From: Parathalassolituus penaei
GTDB lineage: Bacteria; Pseudomonadota; Gammaproteobacteria; Pseudomonadales; Oceanobacteraceae
Direction of reading: 5' to 3'
Length of the DNA: 64,000 nucleotides
NCBI RefSeq assembly: GCF_026626885.1
Contig: NZ_JAPNOA010000018.1
Span: 124,001 to 188,000, forward strand
Shown here: positions 42,999-50,577 of the stretch, piece after piece
Layout: each line of letters begins with the position of its first letter
Position numbering within the stretch: the stretch's first letter is position 1
The notes under the pieces: generated by a model
The model's database searches: none
What the model was told of the DNA's origin: nothing
What the model saw: only the letters and a program-made list of their open reading frames with translations
Made by a program: the position numbers and the translations under genes

Positions 42999-44066
42999 TT
43001 GATTATCTTTCGTTATCTGGCCAGGGAGCTGGCAGGTTCCCTGTTTGCCGTCACCATCGTGCTGCTGATGATTCTGATGAGCGGCAGGCTGATTCGTCAA
43101 CTGGCAGCGGCGGCTGCTGGTGAGGTTTCACTTGATATCGTGTTTTTCACACTGATTCTGCGTCTGCCTTCGTTTCTGGAAATGATTCTGCCGCTGGCAT
43201 TGTTTATCTCCATTCTGCTGTCGTATGGCCGTATGCACGCCGAAAGTGAAATGGCGGTATTAACGGCCACCGGTTTTTCCGAGCGTCGTTTGTTGTATTA
43301 CACCGGAGCACCGACCCTGTTCCTGATGCTGGTGGTCGGCAGTTTCAGCCTGTTTCTGAGCCCATGGGGCGCACAACAGATGGAAGGTCTGTACCGCAAG
43401 CAGGCACAGCTGACCGAGTTTGAATTGCTGGCGCCGGGGCGATTCCAGAGTCTGAACGGTGATCGTGTGACCTATGCCGAGTCGCTGTCCGACGACAAGA
43501 CCCAGATGAACCAGGTGTTTATCGCTGACGGTAACAGTCTGTTGCTGGCCGAGCGTGGCACCCAGTATGTCAGTGACGAAACCGGTTCGCGTTTTCTGGA
43601 GCTGCACAACGGTCGCCGTTATGACTGGGAGCCCGACAGTCTGGCGTTTCAGGCCCTCGATTTTGGTTTGTACGGCGTCAAAATCGCCGATGAACCGGAG
43701 GAACGCAGCAAGTTACGCAAGGAAGCGGTGCCAACGCTGGATCTGATTGGCTCCGACGACCTGAAACAACAGGCGCAACTGCAGTGGCGTATTTCCATGC
43801 TGCTGATGGTGCCGATTGTGGTGCTGCTGGCGGTGCCACTGGCCCGTGTGAACCCGCGTCAGGGGCGGTTTGCGCGTCTGTTTCCGGCCATTGTGCTGTA
43901 TATGGTGTACATCTCTCTGCTGATCGCCATGACAGGTTTGATCGAGAAGGGGCGTTTGCCGTCCTCCATTGGCCTCTGGCCACTTCATATTGTGTATTTC
44001 CTGATCGGGCTTGGACTGTGGCTGGTGCCGGAATGGAATCGTCGTCGTAAGGTGAAGGCGTTATGA
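42999..44066 (+). CDS. lptF: LPS export permease LptF
   Basis: 355 residues. With LptG and LptB it extracts lipopolysaccharide from the inner membrane. The start is a rare TTG at 42999, giving MIIFRYLARELAGSLF, which lines up with the E. coli start MIIIRYLVRE; no ATG or GTG in frame fits. AAGG lies 10 nt upstream. Six membrane segments flank a periplasmic beta-jellyroll (about residues 125-250). RISMLLMVPIVVLLAVPLAR and NPRQGRFARLFPAI are typical. Its stop overlaps the lptG start (ATGA). Confidence 0.95.
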   Translation: MIIFRYLARELAGSLFAVTIVLLMILMSGRLIRQLAAAAAGEVSLDIVFFTLILRLPSFLEMILPLALFISILLSYGRMHAESEMAVLTATGFSERRLLYYTGAPTLFLMLVVGSFSLFLSPWGAQQMEGLYRKQAQLTEFELLAPGRFQSLNGDRVTYAESLSDDKTQMNQVFIADGNSLLLAERGTQYVSDETGSRFLELHNGRRYDWEPDSLAFQALDFGLYGVKIADEPEERSKLRKEAVPTLDLIGSDDLKQQAQLQWRISMLLMVPIVVLLAVPLARVNPRQGRFARLFPAIVLYMVYISLLIAMTGLIEKGRLPSSIGLWPLHIVYFLIGLGLWLVPEWNRRRKVKAL

Positions 44067-45127
44067 GTCGTCTCGACAGTTACATTGCCCGTTCGGTACT
44101 GCTGGCCACCTTGGTGGTGGTGCTGGTGATTGTGGGGCTGGATGCCATTTTCTCGCTGGTAGATGAACTCAACCAGCTGAAGGGCGATTACCAGTTTATG
44201 GACGCACTGCTGTTTATGTTTATCCGTCTGCCGCGTCGCATTTATGAATACCTGCCGATGGCCTGTCTGATCGGCTGTCTGGCAGGTCTTGGCAGCCTGG
44301 CGGCCAGCAGTGAGCTGACGGTGATGCGCGCTGCCGGGATTTCGGTTACCCGTATTACACTGGCCGTAATCAAACCAATGTTGATCCTGATGCTGTTGAA
44401 TATGGCCATTGCCGAATACGTGGTGCCGCCACTGGAGCGTATTGCACAGGCATCAAAAGCAGTTGCGATGGGCAAGGGCGATACCTTGTCCAACAAGGGC
44501 AAGGGTTACTGGCATCGTGAGGGCAATACTTTCATGCGTTTCAGTGCCATTGAGCCTGGTGGTGTGCTGCATGGCGTAACTCTGTTCGAATTCAGCGAAG
44601 GCCGTGAACTGCAGCGTATTGTCGGGGCCGAAGAAGCCGTCTACAGCGATGGTGGCTGGCAGATGGAAAATATCACCGAGATGACCATTACGGCCGAGGA
44701 AACCCGCAAGGAGCATCGTGATTCATTACGCTGGGATGTGGCGCTGACGCCGGAAAGTCTGAGTGTGGTGATGGTGCAGCCGCGAGATATGTCGGTCAGC
44801 GCGTTGTACAACTACACTCGCTATCTCGAACAGCAAGGCCTCAATGCTGACAACTATCTGTTGTCATTCTGGCGCAAGGTGACTCAGCCGCTCGGTACGT
44901 TTGCGCTGGTGATCCTGGGGATTTCTTTTATCTTCGGGCCGTTGCGCAGTGTGACGCCGGGTTACCGGATTTTCTCCGGCATTCTGGTGGGGCTGGTGTA
45001 CAAGTACGCGGAAGAGCTGTTGGCACCGGCCAGTATCGTATTTGGTTTTGCACCGGTATGGGCCAGTATCGGGCCGATTCTGGCGTGTTTCTTCGCCGGA
45101 GCTGTGATGTTACGCCGCGCCGGTTGA
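44063..45127 (+). CDS. lptG: LPS export permease LptG
   Basis: 354 residues, partner of LptF. N-terminus RLDSYIARSVLLATLVVVLV, coupling-helix region LIGCLAGLGSLAASSELTVM followed by RAAGISVTRI, periplasmic jellyroll in the middle, and C-terminal segments FALVILGISFIFGPLRSVTP and GILVGLVYKYAEELLAPASI. Full length and co-translated with lptF through a 4-nt overlap. Converges with the RDD-protein gene after only 15 nt. Confidence 0.95.
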   Translation: MSRLDSYIARSVLLATLVVVLVIVGLDAIFSLVDELNQLKGDYQFMDALLFMFIRLPRRIYEYLPMACLIGCLAGLGSLAASSELTVMRAAGISVTRITLAVIKPMLILMLLNMAIAEYVVPPLERIAQASKAVAMGKGDTLSNKGKGYWHREGNTFMRFSAIEPGGVLHGVTLFEFSEGRELQRIVGAEEAVYSDGGWQMENITEMTITAEETRKEHRDSLRWDVALTPESLSVVMVQPRDMSVSALYNYTRYLEQQGLNADNYLLSFWRKVTQPLGTFALVILGISFIFGPLRSVTPGYRIFSGILVGLVYKYAEELLAPASIVFGFAPVWASIGPILACFFAGAVMLRRAG

Positions 45128-45142
45128 GCGCGGCGTACAGGC

Positions 45143-45589
45143 TTACTTGTAAGGGATATAAACGATTCGGGTCACGGAAGCGATGTCGTGCCAGGTGCGC
45201 TGGCGGGTGTCAAACAGCATCCACCAGAAGCCCAGGCCAGCGGCCAGTAGGGAAAAGAAACCCACAGCAGTGCGCAACATACACTGACTGACCTGCAACG
45301 GTTTGTCGCCGTTCTCATTCACGATACGAATACGCCAGGCTTTCATGCCGATGGTCTGGCCACCACGACGCCAGGAATGGCTGTAGTAAAAAAAGCTGAT
45401 ACAGAACATCAGCGACATGTTTGCGGCGGCTGAAAATGCGCCTGGCGGTTCACCACCGTGAAACGCTGCCGAAATGCCAACCAGAATAAAGCCAACGAAG
45501 ATGTAACACGCCAGCAATACCAGACCATCGTAAGCCATGGCGGCGAGACGGCGGGTCAGAGAGGCGGTGGGGTAGTTATGCTCAAACAT
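45143..45589 (-). CDS. RDD-family membrane protein
   Basis: 148 residues from ATG 45589; the longer frame upstream is the antisense of pdxH. Contains the RDD signature: RRLAAMAYDGLVLLACYIFV at the N-terminus and GGQTIGMKAWRIRIVNENG in the loop, with three hydrophobic segments. RDD proteins are small inner-membrane proteins; some act in Na+/H+ exchange, but the general function is unknown. It commonly neighbours lptFG and pepA in gammaproteobacteria. Confidence 0.9.
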   Translation of the reverse strand: MFEHNYPTASLTRRLAAMAYDGLVLLACYIFVGFILVGISAAFHGGEPPGAFSAAANMSLMFCISFFYYSHSWRRGGQTIGMKAWRIRIVNENGDKPLQVSQCMLRTAVGFFSLLAAGLGFWWMLFDTRQRTWHDIASVTRIVYIPYK

Positions 45590-45725
45590 GTACCGGTTTC
45601 CGTAACAAAAACGCCCGCATGGTAGCAGAAAGCGGCGAGCTGGGGGTAAATCAAGGAAAGTGCCCCTGCATTGGTCCAGAATCAGACTTTCAGTTAACAG
45701 ACATTCAGATTGGAGAGTAACAGCA

Positions 45726-46367
45726 ATGGTCGATCTCAGTGATATTCGCAAGGAATACACCCAGGGACGTCTCGATGAAAACAAGGTGGCTGAACACCCG
45801 GTGGTGCAGTTTAATGCCTGGTTTGAGCAGTATCGCGGAACCAGTCCGATTGAGCCGACTGTTATGACCGTTGCCTCCATCGATGCCGATGGTATGCCGT
45901 GGCAGCGTATCCTGCTGCTGAAGGCGTTTGATGAGCACGGCTTTGTGTTTTTCACCAACTACGAAAGCAACAAGGGTCAGCAACTGGATCATAATCCGAA
46001 TGCTTCCATCCACTTCTTCTGGATGACCATGGAGCGTCAGGTGCAGATTCAGGGGCGGGTCGAGAAGGTCAGCCGTGAAGAGGCTGAACGTTATTTTCAC
46101 TCACGTCCACGCGAAAGCCAGCTGGGTGCCTGGGCATCCCAACAGAGTCGTCCTCTGGCAAGCCGTTCCGAGCTGGAAACCCGTTTTGCGCGTCTGAATG
46201 TCGAATATCAGGATCGGGAAGTACCACTGCCGGATTATTGGGGTGGTTTCCGTCTGGTGCCTAGCCGTATTGAATTCTGGCAGGGCGGTGAACACCGTCT
46301 GCATGATCGGGTGGAATATCGCCGTCAGGCCGATGGCAGTTGGAAAATCCAGCGTTTGAATCCGTAA
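45726..46367 (+). CDS. pdxH: Pyridoxamine 5'-phosphate oxidase PdxH
   Basis: 213-residue FMN enzyme making pyridoxal 5'-phosphate from the pyridoxine or pyridoxamine phosphate. ATG 45726 follows GGAGAG. Motifs: MVDLSDIRKEYTQGRLDE start, QRILLLKAFDEHGFVFFTNY, NPNASIHFFWMTMERQVQIQ and the C-terminal family signature WGGFRLVPSRIEFWQGGEHR with RLHDR. Full length. A strong terminator follows before the tRNA pair. Confidence 0.97.
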   Translation: MVDLSDIRKEYTQGRLDENKVAEHPVVQFNAWFEQYRGTSPIEPTVMTVASIDADGMPWQRILLLKAFDEHGFVFFTNYESNKGQQLDHNPNASIHFFWMTMERQVQIQGRVEKVSREEAERYFHSRPRESQLGAWASQQSRPLASRSELETRFARLNVEYQDREVPLPDYWGGFRLVPSRIEFWQGGEHRLHDRVEYRRQADGSWKIQRLNP

Positions 46368-46444
46368 ATCGGAGTTAACCATTCCGGCAATCTGCAAAGG
46401 TTGCTGGAATGGGCGATTCTGGATTTTAAATGCACCGCAAAACA

Positions 46445-46478
46445 AAAAGCCGCTGCAATTGCTTGCAGCGGCTTTTTT
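46445..46478. terminator. Strong, probably bidirectional terminator
   Basis: AAAAGCCGCTGCAA (46445-46458) pairs perfectly with TTGCAGCGGCTTTT (46463-46476) around a TTGC loop. T-runs occur on both strands, so it can end pdxH transcription (plus) and the tRNA-Met transcript (minus). Confidence 0.95.
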
Positions 46479-46485
46479 GAATTCG

Positions 46486-46562
46486 TGGTAGCTATGACTG
46501 GACTTGAACCAGTGACCCCAGCATTATGAATGCTGTGCTCTAACCAGCTGAGCTACATAGCC
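46486..46562 (-). tRNA. tRNA-Met (anticodon CAT), copy 1
   Basis: 77 nt with encoded CCA (46486-46488 on the minus strand). Cloverleaf: acceptor GGCTATG/CATAGCT, D arm with AGCTCAGCTGGTTAGAGC, anticodon loop TTCATAA in stem CAGCA/TGCTG, T arm GGTTCAAGTCC. The acceptor and body match elongator Met tRNA rather than initiator, which would begin CGCGGGG. An identical gene lies 100 nt away. Confidence 0.96.
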
Positions 46563-46585
46563 ACTAAAGGTATGCGTTTGAAGAG

Positions 46586-46662
46586 TGGTAGCTATGACTG
46601 GACTTGAACCAGTGACCCCAGCATTATGAATGCTGTGCTCTAACCAGCTGAGCTACATAGCC
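46586..46662 (-). tRNA. tRNA-Met (anticodon CAT), copy 2
   Basis: Identical over its whole 77 nt to the copy at 46486-46562, with a 23-nt spacer of unrelated sequence between them. It is transcribed first in the pair. Confidence 0.96.
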
Positions 46663-46887
46663 ACATCACGTAACGCATCTGATGCAGTTCAGATGTCTGT
46701 GCTGCTTCAGTGGCGCGCATTATGCCACAGGTCGGAAAGCTGTCAAATATTTTTTGAAGAAAATCATTAACTTTTTGATGCGTTTCATCAAAGTGTCAGT
46801 GATTTTTACAGGTTGGGGTGGAGTGTTGACACTCAGCTGCTACCCTGAAAGCGAGTACTGGACAGATGTATCAGGGTGTGGGAATCT

Positions 46888-47121
46888 TTGCGCAACGTAA
46901 CTGTCTTCAACATCAGTGTAAAAAAACTTCTGCTTGTTCTGGTTGTAGCCGGGTTATCTGGTTGCTCTGGAGATATGGCCGGGGTTTCTGATCGTGATTT
47001 GCGCCAAAAGCATTATCACTGTCAGATGAGCACCAATTTGTCTGCCGCCGAAATTCAGGTGTGTGCCAATGTCCGCCGTGAGTGTGATGCGCGGGCAAAA
47101 TCTGGCCACTACGCCTGCTGA
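46888..47121 (+). CDS. Small Cys-containing lipoprotein
   Basis: About 77 residues. A charged start and hydrophobic run lead to a lipobox (VKKLLLVLVVAGLSGCSG), then a short hydrophilic mature part with cysteines (HYHCQM, VQVCANVRRECDARAKSGHYAC-like spacing). The start codon is uncertain: in-frame options are TTG 46888 and GTG 46876, none with a strong ribosome-binding site and no ATG. It precedes the FKBP lipoprotein gene by 82 nt. Function unknown. Confidence 0.55.
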   Translation: MRNVTVFNISVKKLLLVLVVAGLSGCSGDMAGVSDRDLRQKHYHCQMSTNLSAAEIQVCANVRRECDARAKSGHYAC

Positions 47122-47203
47122 AAATCCGACAGATCCCATTTTATTGGCAATGTTCATGCGGTAACGTTGCGCCTGCGTATTAAACCCAACACGAGTATTT
47201 AGC

Positions 47204-47896
47204 ATGAGTTTTATCAAGTCTGCACCACTGGTTATTGTTGGTGCTCTTTTATTGGCCGCGTGTGGTCAGGAGGAATCAGTGAAGTTGGAAAATCATATCG
47301 ACCAGGCTAGCTACGGTGTGGGTCTGAACATTGGCCGTCAGCTGTCCCAGGAAGATGTTGAAATGAATGCCGATGCCATTGCAGCCGGTATCAAAGATGC
47401 TATCTCTGGTGCCAAGCAGCAGATCGATGACAGCGTTATCGAAGCTGCTTTCGCCAAGGTGCGTGAAGAGCAGATGCGCAAGCAGCAGGCTCTGAGTGAT
47501 GCAACTGCCAAGGCCAGCACCGACTTCCTGGCTGAAAACGCCAAGCGTCCAGGTGTTGTGACGACTGAATCTGGTCTGCAGTACGAAGTGATCACTGCTG
47601 GTGCTGCTGATGCTGCCAAGCCAAGCCTGGAAGACGTGGTTCGTGTTCACTATCACGGCACCCTGATCGATGGCACTGTATTTGACAGCTCTGTGGAGCG
47701 TGGTCAGCCTGCTGAATTCCCTCTGTCCGGTGTTATTCGCGGTTGGACCGAAGCTCTGCAGCTGATGAAAGTAGGCGAGAAGTGGAAGCTGTACATTCCA
47801 GCTGAGCTGGCTTATGGCGCTCGCAGCCCAAGCCCGAAAATCCCGGCTAACTCCGCGCTGGTATTTGAAGTGGAACTGCTGGAAATCGTTAAGTAA
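47204..47896 (+). CDS. FKBP-type peptidyl-prolyl isomerase lipoprotein
   Basis: 230 residues. Lipoprotein signal MSFIKSAPLVIVGALLLAAC with the lipobox Cys at residue 20, so it is membrane-anchored in the envelope. N-terminal dimerisation helices as in Mip/FkpA/FklB (DQASYGVGLNIGRQLSQEDV, the long helix AAFAKVREEQMRKQQALSDA). C-terminal FKBP domain: VVRVHYHGTLIDGTVFDSSV, GVIRGWTEALQLMKVGEKWK, IPAELAYGARSPSP and NSALVFEVELLEI. Catalyses proline isomerisation in exported proteins. Followed by a clear terminator. Confidence 0.95.
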   Translation: MSFIKSAPLVIVGALLLAACGQEESVKLENHIDQASYGVGLNIGRQLSQEDVEMNADAIAAGIKDAISGAKQQIDDSVIEAAFAKVREEQMRKQQALSDATAKASTDFLAENAKRPGVVTTESGLQYEVITAGAADAAKPSLEDVVRVHYHGTLIDGTVFDSSVERGQPAEFPLSGVIRGWTEALQLMKVGEKWKLYIPAELAYGARSPSPKIPANSALVFEVELLEIVK

Positions 47897-47915
47897 TCGA
47901 TTTTGGCGGTATCAG

Positions 47916-47944
47916 AAAAGGGTCGACTGTGTCGGCCCTTTTTT
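47916..47944 (+). terminator. Terminator after the FKBP gene
   Basis: AAAAGGGTCGAC (47916-47927) pairs, with one G-T, with GTCGGCCCTTTT (47931-47942) around a 3-nt loop; T-run to 47944. Confidence 0.92.
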
Positions 47945-47991
47945 ATGTCTGCATATGGCTGATTCGAGTGAAGCGGAAACAATAAACGGAA

Positions 47992-48252
47992 TCAGTTTTG
48001 GCGAGCGGCTGCGCTATCGGCTTCGTCATCGGCGATCTGGGCGTGTTTGCTGGTTGTGCTGACGTAGGTCTCCAGTTCGTTGCAGGTGCGTTGCATGGCT
48101 GACTGGATGCGGCGTTCGATGTTGATAGGTTGCTGGCAGTGGCGGCAGTTGATGGTGGTCTGCCCAAGCAGGTATGACAAGTTGAGTGCGGTGTTTCGCA
48201 AACAGGCTGGACAGGTGATAGGGTATTGAATGTGTTGGGAAAAATAACTCAT
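47992..48252 (-). CDS. Small zinc-ribbon protein
   Basis: 86 residues. Two CxxC knuckles, ITCPACLRN and INCRHCQQP, 20 residues apart form a one-zinc ribbon; the rest is helical and Ala/Asp-rich. A site with GGAAG precedes ATG 48252. Probably a small nucleic-acid- or protein-binding protein of unknown role. It lies between the FKBP terminator and tRNA-Pro. Confidence 0.72.
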   Translation of the reverse strand: MSYFSQHIQYPITCPACLRNTALNLSYLLGQTTINCRHCQQPINIERRIQSAMQRTCNELETYVSTTSKHAQIADDEADSAAARQN

Positions 48253-48386
48253 CAGTCTTCCTGGCTTGATTAAAGTGCAGGTATGGAGACTAATGCAAAA
48301 TGCTGATCAGGTGAATAAAAAGTTTCGATGTGAAAGCTTTTAAGGATCTGCGTGGAGGGTTGTTTCTGAAAGTAGTGCAAGAAGAG

Positions 48387-48463
48387 TGGTCGGGGTAGAG
48401 AGATTCGAACTCCCGACATCCTGGTCCCAAACCAGGCGCGCTACCAGACTGCGCTATACCCCG
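48387..48463 (-). tRNA. tRNA-Pro (anticodon TGG)
   Basis: 77 nt with encoded CCA. Acceptor CGGGGTA, D loop GCGCAGTCTGGTAGCGCG, anticodon stem CCTGG/CCAGG with loop TTTGGGA, and T arm GAGTTCGAATCTC. The C at the first position is typical of bacterial tRNA-Pro. Confidence 0.96.
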
Positions 48464-48477
48464 AACATATTGTGAGA

Positions 48478-48553
48478 TGGCTCCCCGAGCTGGACTTGAA
48501 CCAGCGACCAACGGATTAACAGTCCGCTGCTCTACCGACTGAGCTATCGGGGA
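48478..48553 (-). tRNA. tRNA-Asn (anticodon GTT)
   Basis: 76 nt with encoded CCA. Acceptor TCCCCGA/TCGGGGA with discriminator G, D arm AGCTCAGTCGGTAGAGC, anticodon loop CTGTTAA, T arm GGTTCAAGTCC. 14 nt upstream (in transcription order) of tRNA-Pro, so the two form one transcript. Confidence 0.96.
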
Positions 48554-48632
48554 ATGTCTCTCAACAACGGCGCTAATATTACGCTTGGGGGATTTCCCTG
48601 TCAATACAATATTTCAAAAAAATTTAAAAATT

Positions 48633-49433
48633 TCAGGCCAGTTGTTGCAGCCCGTTATCACAGTTCTGAATCAACGACAGCAGGGCTGCCAATCCAGCGG
48701 GTTGGCTGTTTATGATCGTGCCATTGTGGTCGATCTGTGTGAAGCCTTGATGGTAAGCATTGCAGGTAATAATCAGGTCGGCGTTATCCGGAAGAGCAGG
48801 CATGATGCCCTGCTGCCAATCAGCCAGATCGGTCTGGGAGCTGTTACTCAGCTGGAGGTTCAGGCGTGGAGCAAGATCGGCCAGTTGGTGCTGAATCACA
48901 CTGTGTTCACCCAGGCAGTGAAGGCGCAGAGGCTGAATTGATCTGGATGAGGTATTCAGCAATTCATCCAGCCATTGCTGTCGAACGGATGTCCGGCGAT
49001 TGCCGCCAGGTTTGCTGCATTTATTGAAGTTCTGGATGGCTGCCAGGTATTCAATGTTTTGCCAGACGGACTCGTCGGTCAGAAACTGACCGTTGCCAAG
49101 CATGACATGCAGGCCATTAATGTCGTGGGCCTGTTCTTCAGCACCGATCAAGATTGCTGCATCGGCACCCAGGGTTCGAATGGCAAATGCCAGTTCGTCG
49201 GGGCTGGCGACGCCAATGTTGATTATGTGGCAACCTGCGTCCATTACTCCGCGGCTGGCGGAGTGGCTGAGGCTTTCACTGGTGGGGCGGGTGTCGCGAC
49301 CAATGACCACCAGATTGGTGGTCATTGTCTGGGCGATGCTACGACCGATCCGGTACAACAGATCGTCGTTGAGTTGGGTGGGGATTTTTCCGAAGACCAG
49401 CTGTTGTCTGAAGCAAGCGAGAAAATCCCCCAT
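48633..49433 (-). CDS. Degenerate phosphomannomutase-like protein
   Basis: 266 residues from ATG 49433, 6 nt after the galU stop. The first ~120 residues follow domain I of alpha-phosphohexomutases: FGKIPTQLNDDLLYRIGRSI, LVVIGRDTRPTSESLSHSAS and GCHIINIGVASPDELAFAIR. Where the catalytic TASHNP serine loop is expected there is AILIGAEEQAHDINGLHVML, so the phosphoserine is lost. The protein stops after a second, weaker domain; the sugar-binding and phosphate-binding domains III and IV of the ~450-residue family are missing. It is probably not a mutase, but the clean frame and galU coupling suggest a retained, perhaps regulatory, product. Confidence 0.7.
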   Translation of the reverse strand: MGDFLACFRQQLVFGKIPTQLNDDLLYRIGRSIAQTMTTNLVVIGRDTRPTSESLSHSASRGVMDAGCHIINIGVASPDELAFAIRTLGADAAILIGAEEQAHDINGLHVMLGNGQFLTDESVWQNIEYLAAIQNFNKCSKPGGNRRTSVRQQWLDELLNTSSRSIQPLRLHCLGEHSVIQHQLADLAPRLNLQLSNSSQTDLADWQQGIMPALPDNADLIITCNAYHQGFTQIDHNGTIINSQPAGLAALLSLIQNCDNGLQQLA

Positions 49434-49439
49434 CAACCA

Positions 49440-50276
49440 TCAACCTTTCTTCTTGAAGATGTTGTTGTACACGTAGTTGGTGGCTTCAACGAAACCATCA
49501 ATGCTGCCGCAGTCAAAACGCTTGCCACGGAACTTGTAAGCAATTACGCGACCTTCCTGAGCCTGTTTCAGCAGGGCATCGGTAATCTGGATTTCGCCGT
49601 TGATACCAGCGCCGGTTTCTTCGATCTTGGCGAAAATATCCGGAGTCAGTACATAGCGGCCAATAATGGCCAGATTGCTGGGCGCTGCATCTTTCTTTGG
49701 CTTTTCTACCATGGTGCTGACACGGTAAACGCCTTCTTCAATTTGTTCACCGGCTATTACACCGTATTTGTCGATAGTGTCCATCGGAACTTCCTGGACA
49801 GCTACCACTGAACAACCGTATTTTTCGTGAATCTGGACCATTTGAGCCAGAACGCCGATGTCGCCGTCTTCAACAACGCACAGGTCGTCAGCCAGTACTA
49901 CACCAAAAGGCTCGTCGCCCATCAGGTATTTGCCGGTCAGGATGGCGTGCCCTAACCCTTTCATTTCGCTCTGACGGGTGTAGGCGAAAGTGTTTTCATT
50001 CATCAGGGTACGAATGCAGGAGATCAGTTCTTCCTTGCTGGTACCTTTGATTTGGTGCTCCAGCTCATAGCTGATATCAAAGTGGTCAGCGATGGCACGT
50101 TTGCCACGACCGGTGATGAATCCCATGAAGTGCATACCTGCCTCGTGAGCTTCCTCGGCGCCGTACTGAACCAGTGGTTTGTTCACGATTGGCAGCATTT
50201 CTTTTGGCATGGCTTTGGTGGCTGGCAAAAAACGAGTGCCATAACCAGCAACCGGGAACAGAACTTTACGAACCAT
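49440..50276 (-). CDS. galU: UTP-glucose-1-phosphate uridylyltransferase GalU
   Basis: 278 residues from ATG 50276 (AAGGATTG upstream). Makes UDP-glucose for LPS, exopolysaccharide and, here, possibly glucosyl donors for osmolyte synthesis. Nucleotidyltransferase signature VLFPVAGYGTRFLPATKAMP followed by KEMLPIVNKPLVQYGAEEA; sugar/UTP-binding GFITGRGKRAIADHFD, FGVVLADDLCV and the closing RGKRFDCGSIDGFVEA. Full length. Co-transcribed with the degenerate mutase gene and divergent from zwf. Confidence 0.97.
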   Translation of the reverse strand: MVRKVLFPVAGYGTRFLPATKAMPKEMLPIVNKPLVQYGAEEAHEAGMHFMGFITGRGKRAIADHFDISYELEHQIKGTSKEELISCIRTLMNENTFAYTRQSEMKGLGHAILTGKYLMGDEPFGVVLADDLCVVEDGDIGVLAQMVQIHEKYGCSVVAVQEVPMDTIDKYGVIAGEQIEEGVYRVSTMVEKPKKDAAPSNLAIIGRYVLTPDIFAKIEETGAGINGEIQITDALLKQAQEGRVIAYKFRGKRFDCGSIDGFVEATNYVYNNIFKKKG

Positions 50277-50577
50277 GTTTGTCAATCCTTGCAAGTAGGT
50301 GTGCATCAAATCCGAGTATGCCACTCGGAAAATTGTCAATTGTGAGGGTGATCACAAAGCCGCGGCACAGAATGTCGCAACTGTTTCTCTTTGTAAATGG
50401 TTCAGCGACATGGTGATCTGCAATCTACGGAAGAATTCGGCAGACTAAGTGTGAAAAAGCACATTGCATGCCGGGCGTTCAATTCCAGGGCTCTGAAGCC
50501 AACCAGATGACATGCCTATACTGTAGTGAAAAGGGTGTAAAAGTTGATCGACGCCAGTCGTCGTAACCGAGGTGAAT
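50277..50577. promoter_or_regulatory. galU-zwf divergent promoter region
   Basis: No gene. Purine-rich sites for galU (AAGGATTGACAAAC) and zwf (CCGAGG) lie at its ends. I looked for a HexR-type palindrome near zwf and saw only a weak TGTAGTGAAAA half near 50521, which is not convincing. Confidence 0.5.

Noticed and set aside
46682-46900. Open frame of 72 codons after the tRNA-Met pair
   Set aside because: No ribosome-binding site, no recognisable protein; overlaps the start of the likelier lipoprotein gene.
50440-50577. Possible HexR operator upstream of zwf
   Set aside because: Only a weak half-site is visible and no palindrome of the expected type.
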